Positions 60,271 through 64,000 of a stretch of DNA of 64,000 nt are shown in pieces. Origin of the DNA: Angiostrongylus vasorum (Eukaryota; Nematoda; Chromadorea; Rhabditida; Metastrongylidae); assembly GCA_018806985.1 (NCBI GenBank), contig JADANN010000434.1, positions 1,860,001 to 1,924,000 on the forward strand. The letters run 5' to 3'. The notes under the pieces are model-generated. The model was not told where the DNA came from, made no database searches, and saw nothing but the letters and a program-made list of their open reading frames with translations. Made by a program: the position numbers and the translations under genes. Numbering within the stretch: the first letter of the stretch is position 1; each line of letters opens with the position of its first letter.

Positions 60271-60496
60271 GGATTGTCCAATAAGTCAGTCAGTCTTTTC
60301 TTCTTGAACAGGCAATAGGTTGTTAATAACAAGATTTATTTAATACTGACTGGGGCTTCAACGGGTTAAACTTCCACGTAGCCTGGAAAGGTCAAAGTGC
60401 TATCCAATCTACTCATTCAAAGACTGTCATAAACTCGGCAGATAAATTCCAACATTTTTATTTACTGCCTACTCTTTTTTGATGGCAGGGTATATT

Positions 60497-61014
60497 GCGA
60501 AATCTAACTTCAACGAAGCTAAGATATTTGCGAAAATTCTGGACAGCAGGTGCCTATGGTGGGGAACGAACGCGCTACTGTCCTTTCCGGGGAGTAACGC
60601 GTTCACCACTACACCATGCGGGTCCCTCGTTTCGCCTGTCTCTCAGCTAGTTCTATCGATCTTTTTGCCATCAGCAATCACCCGTCAACGGGATTGATTT
60701 GGGGATCCCAAATCGGCATTGGACCCAGTTAAGCTGAGGCTATAGTTATAATCACAATCTTAACCTTTTTTATTTACTGCCTATTCTTCTCCCTTCCGTG
60801 ATTCCCGTTGTTCTCCGTTCAATCCCGTTGACGGGTGATTGCTGATGGCAAAAAGATCGATAGAACTAGCTGAGAGACAGGCGAAACGAGGGACCCGCAT
60901 GGTGTGGTGGTGAACGCGTTACTCCCCGGAAAGGACAGTAGCGCATTCGTTCCCCCACCATAGGCACCTGTGGTCCAAAGTTTTGCAAATATCTCAGCTT
61001 CGTTGAAGTTATAT
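60497..61014. repeat. Family C inverted pair with near-identical ~200-bp arms
   Basis: 60497-60700 and 60823-61014 are inverted copies so similar that both arms translate to the same 45-residue string. They could form a long hairpin. Confidence 0.75.
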
Positions 61015-61109
61015 TTCAACAGATAAAATCAATACGCAAATTTCATTAACATAATAAACCTCTTCTTTTAAGCACTCATCGTCCCGTTCTTCGTAAGTTT
61101 TGTAAGTCT

Positions 61110-61480
61110 TGTAAGTCACTAATTTCGTGGAGACCAGCCGCACGGAGTTTTACACAGGCGGCGAATGTACCTAACTCTGGTCAAAAAAAATCTGCCAAAG
61201 GTATGGCTCTGGGAAACGCGTGATCACAAGATACTCCTCCTTGCGGTTCATTTCTGGATTTCTGGAGTTTATCCAAAATGCTTCAAGACTTTTGCGGTGA
61301 ATTTTTCGATTCCTATGCTTGGATGGTAACTTCTACTCCAACATCTTCTCCTTTATGTATGTGGGTCCTATGCGCGCCAAAAGTGTTTTATTTGACTTTA
61401 ATGTTCCCAACTAAGTGCTTCTTATACGTTGCACGTCTATCTTCTTGCTCAACCTATTCGTAAGCACAGGGGTTAAAATA
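61110..61480 (-). mobile_element. Penelope-like element fragment (GIY-YIG region)
   Basis: The minus strand again resembles the endonuclease coding region of the plus-strand element that follows it. It is short and frameshifted. The head-to-head arrangement of the two elements suggests nested or paired insertions. Confidence 0.55.
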
Positions 61481-61619
61481 AATCAGGTACACTGCTGGCG
61501 AACTGATACTATCGCCATCTCTACTGTTGGAGCAAACTATGTAATTTCGTTTTATAGACTAGCGATCATACGAGAAGTAATGAACTGGCTAATGATGAAG
61601 AGTATTCGATGGTAGCTCA

Positions 61620-62010
61620 ATCACTAGTGTCCAAATGAATGAAATTTTTTGAGTCTATAATCATGCAGAATCCACGGTAACACCACCAAAAAGTATCGCT
61701 CTATCACTTAAGAAAACGAATGAGCGCTTGTAGGTCGTTGCAAGAAGAGGTCGAACAGGACAGTATGGGACATTCATTATCTTGGCGTTTTGCCAGGCGA
61801 AAGGTGCTGACGGAGCAAAAGCAGTACTACTCAGCCCGCAGCACATCGTGGCTGCGATGCTAGGGGGAAAAAAAGTTGAAGAACATGTGGAAGCACGGTA
61901 AGCGTGTTCTGCAACCGTTTGCTGGTTCTTGTGCTCAACGACTGCCGAATGAGGTTGTTGTACAGCACGCATTTACTTTCGTACAAAAGACACATACAAC
62001 ACAACAGTAG
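61620..62010. other. GC-richer stretch between divergent PLE fragments
   Basis: A minus open frame of about 100 codons covers it (61972-61661), but it has no recognisable domain. Probably element-derived sequence. Confidence 0.3.
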
Positions 62011-62011
62011 C

Positions 62012-62046
62012 GGATGTTTTGGCAGCATCGCCTTCTTCAGAGCCTC
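62012..62046 (-). ncRNA. Degenerate hammerhead-like motif
   Basis: On the minus strand: CTGAAGA, then a GGC...GCC helix. GAAA has become CAAA, so it is probably inactive. It lies between two divergent PLE fragments. Confidence 0.3.
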
Positions 62047-62758
62047 TTTTCCCTAAAGCGTCCTTTAGGGAGCAGGTGCCTAACGAAGCAATTGAGAAAA
62101 AATTCCGCATACTTTCGGAGATGTCCTCAAAACGCTAAATCACTATTGCGATAGAGGGTTTATCTCTAACCTCAGAGCCGCACAAAAATGTGCTATGCAA
62201 GAGCCTCCTGATGCAACACGAAGGAGAAATAAACATGTATGGCTTCAAGATAGAGCAGTTGATGGCACTCTTAAAAAGAATGCTTGAGCTGCTCAATCTT
62301 CAGATGGTCCGGAAAGTACTGCGCTCAAATAAGAGGGTTGTCAATGGGACAACGACTGGCACCAAGCCTGGCCATTGCGTTTATGTCTAAGATGGAAGCA
62401 CCGGTGATCGATCTTGAGCCGCTACTCTACTGTAGATATATAGATGACTGTTTTTGTCCTTTGCTCAACACAAGAGGAAATGGACAAATGTTTCGAGTTG
62501 TTGAATGAACAGTCAGAGTATATCAAGTTCACCCGAGAGAAACCGAAAGAAAACTGGCTTCCATTCCTGAGCGTCCAAATTAGCCTGTCAGGAAATGGCT
62601 ACATTACGAAGTGGTACCGAAAGCCAAGTAATAAAAACATCTTGATTCATTACCTCTCCTCTCACCCCTCTCACACAAAAGGGCGCTGGTAAGAAACATG
62701 TTTCGAACCGCAACCAACGTGTGCACGGGAAGAGAGCAGAGAGAGGGAGTCCCGGAAC

Positions 62759-63391
62759 TTGGCGCGGCAAATAGCCATTTCTAATGGCTACGAAACTGTG
62801 GCTCGGGACAGGTGTAGAGGAAATCCTAGGCCTCCAAACGACAACTCTAGCGATAAAATGGTCCCGTTTATCCTACCCTTCATCTCAAATGATGTAAGTG
62901 CACCTATAAAACGCTGCTTAAGAAGGGCGGGTCTAGAGAATTCGGTAAACGTAGTTGAAATGCCACCGAGTAATCTTAGGCGCCAACTAGTTCGTAACCG
63001 CCTATTTGACCGTCTATGTGCAACGCAAAATTGCATAGTTTGCCCTAGAGACGGTGATTGCATAAGCTCGGGTACAGTTTATCTGATCTCCTGTAAGACG
63101 TGCGGAGACGAATACATTGGCGAAACGGGCAGACCCCTCTGTGTCCGCATAAAAGAACACCTAGTCGGCAAACGTAATCCAAATACCCCACTAGACACGC
63201 ATAGGACCCAGAGACATAGCGGGGAGGACTTTGAAGTACGTGTCACGATCCTCGCGCAGGAATCGAGAACACAAGCGCGCAAAACTCTCGAGGCGTTCTG
63301 GATTAAATCCAGAAATCCGAAAATGAACCGCAGGAAAGAATGCCTCATTATCACGCGTGATATTGGGCAGTATATAAGGCTGTTATTTTGA
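62759..63391 (+). CDS. GIY-YIG endonuclease domain of a Penelope-like element
   Basis: An open 210-codon frame, which is the C-terminal part of the element's polyprotein, not an independent gene; its ATG is probably internal. A Cys cluster (C87, C92, C95, C101, C112, C115) precedes and overlaps GTVYLISCKTCGDEYIGETG. VYL at 107-109 and YIG at 119-121 form the GIY-YIG core, Arg127/Arg130 follow, and a late Glu178 (LEAFWI) fits the catalytic metal ligand. Family knowledge: this nuclease nicks target DNA to prime reverse transcription. That it stays open while the RT upstream is frameshifted is odd. Confidence 0.8.
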   Translation: MARQIAISNGYETVARDRCRGNPRPPNDNSSDKMVPFILPFISNDVSAPIKRCLRRAGLENSVNVVEMPPSNLRRQLVRNRLFDRLCATQNCIVCPRDGDCISSGTVYLISCKTCGDEYIGETGRPLCVRIKEHLVGKRNPNTPLDTHRTQRHSGEDFEVRVTILAQESRTQARKTLEAFWIKSRNPKMNRRKECLIITRDIGQYIRLLF

Positions 63392-63585
63392 TGGGAGGGG
63401 GCATATTACGCTTCCATGTGAACTCTGTGCGGTTGGTCTCCACGCGACATACTCAGTGGAAGCCTCATAGAAAGCGGTGAGTGTGCAAAGCTGTGTTCAA
63501 TGTGATTGAAATCTTGGTTCAGCGTCTTCTCTGTTTGGTTATGGAGGTGTCTGGCCGAATAGATTGCTGTCAACTTGACCTTTCC

Positions 63586-63624
63586 AGGCTCTGAGGAAGG
63601 CGAAATCCGCCGAAACGTCAGCTT
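63586..63624 (+). ncRNA. Hammerhead ribozyme-like motif at the PLE 3' end
   Basis: CTGAGGA at 63591-63597, helix II GGCG/CGCC at 63599-63602/63608-63611, then GAAAC and GTC. Flanking AGGCT and AGCTT can pair as helix I. Helix III is minimal. One extra A follows the CUGANGA core in every copy here. Short-helix-III hammerheads tied to Penelope-like elements are known. Confidence 0.65.
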
Positions 63625-63739
63625 GTTCGTGAATAAAGAATAAAAATAACACCTCGTGTTTGCTCAACAAGAATACGAAGAATTACTTGATCAATGCCGA
63701 GGTTAATAGAAAGTCGGACGTGGGAGTATGGAAGAGAAT

Positions 63740-63990
63740 TTTTTAATTTTATTTTATTTGGCCCGTCTTCACGTCTACTGTGCGGATCTCAGCATTTCTC
63801 ACATTCGATTCGTTTCCTCGAATCCATAGTCCACGAAGATCTTCCAACTTTTATGTGTGTCTTCGGTTCTTGCTTGAGGATTTCCATTTATTTCATCTTG
63901 AATGTCGTAGAATGCTGGTCGAGTAGTTCTCCTTGCAGTCCTGAGATGGCCGTGCTGAAGCGTTCCCAATTGGATTGCAGAGAGTGATTT
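63740..63990 (-). repeat. Family D SINE, running to the window end
   Basis: Antisense body from GTCTTCACGTCTACTGTGCG on. It directly follows the PLE tail. Confidence 0.55.
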
Positions 63991-64000
63991 TTTCAGACAA

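Larger units (their letters stand above)
62160..63720 (+). mobile_element. Penelope-like retroelement with decayed RT and open GIY-YIG ORF
   Basis: RT pieces in shifting frames run from 62190 to 62690: VNGTTTGT, then APSLAIAFMSK, then the catalytic YIDD at 62437-62448, then the thumb WLPFLSVQISLSGNGYITKWYRKPSN. An uninterrupted endonuclease ORF follows, then a 3' tail with a hammerhead-like motif at 63586-63624. This order (RT, then GIY-YIG) and the ribozyme end are the hallmarks of endonuclease-bearing Penelope-like elements. Confidence 0.85.

Overview
The window looks like nuclear DNA of a clade V (strongylid, probably hookworm-like) parasitic nematode. Four multi-exon, GT-AG spliced genes have conserved animal products. 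Several start a few bases downstream of a pyrimidine-AG, as spliced-leader trans-splicing would leave them. Introns are long and full of short tRNA-headed repeats, RTE-type LINE debris and Penelope-like element (PLE) debris. There is also a CAP/ASP-type remnant. The species is inferred, not shown.

Layout: 0.44-4.27 kb is an inverted, decayed copy of the 38.0-43.6 kb region. 4.3-5.8 kb is an RTE LINE fragment (minus). 5.8-10.4 kb is repeats and decayed coding sequence. 10.4-12.1 kb is a CAP/ASP-like gene remnant interrupted by a PLE fragment. 12.2-17.4 kb is repeats. A possible minus-strand gene (17.4-17.85 kb) starts back to back with a nine-exon Src-family tyrosine kinase (src-2 type, 17.92-31.16 kb). 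31.2-35.2 kb is repeats. From 36.2 to 47.1 kb, three plus-strand genes follow one another in operon-like order: SRRM1/rsr-1 (PWI splicing factor), TMEM242 and PIGL (GPI-anchor de-N-acetylase). 47.1-64 kb is repeat-rich, with candidate exons of unassigned genes, a probable secreted Cys/Thr-rich C6-like gene (minus, 58.7-55.4 kb), an inverted SINE pair, and a PLE with decayed reverse transcriptase, an open GIY-YIG ORF and a hammerhead-like ribozyme end.

How the genes relate: SRC-2 is a membrane-tethered signalling kinase and stands alone. SRRM1, TMEM242 and PIGL act in splicing, mitochondrial assembly and GPI biosynthesis; co-transcription is the only link the sequence suggests. The most notable structures are: the inverted duplication flanking src-2, whose left arm precisely lacks one SRRM1 intron; a 154-bp tandem duplication that creates an in-frame cryptic SRRM1 exon; a one-base frameshift in the src-2 kinase domain; several hammerhead-ribozyme-like motifs; and families of tRNA-derived repeats, one with perfect terminal inverted repeats. 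Exon boundaries were read by eye from splice signals and reading-frame continuity.
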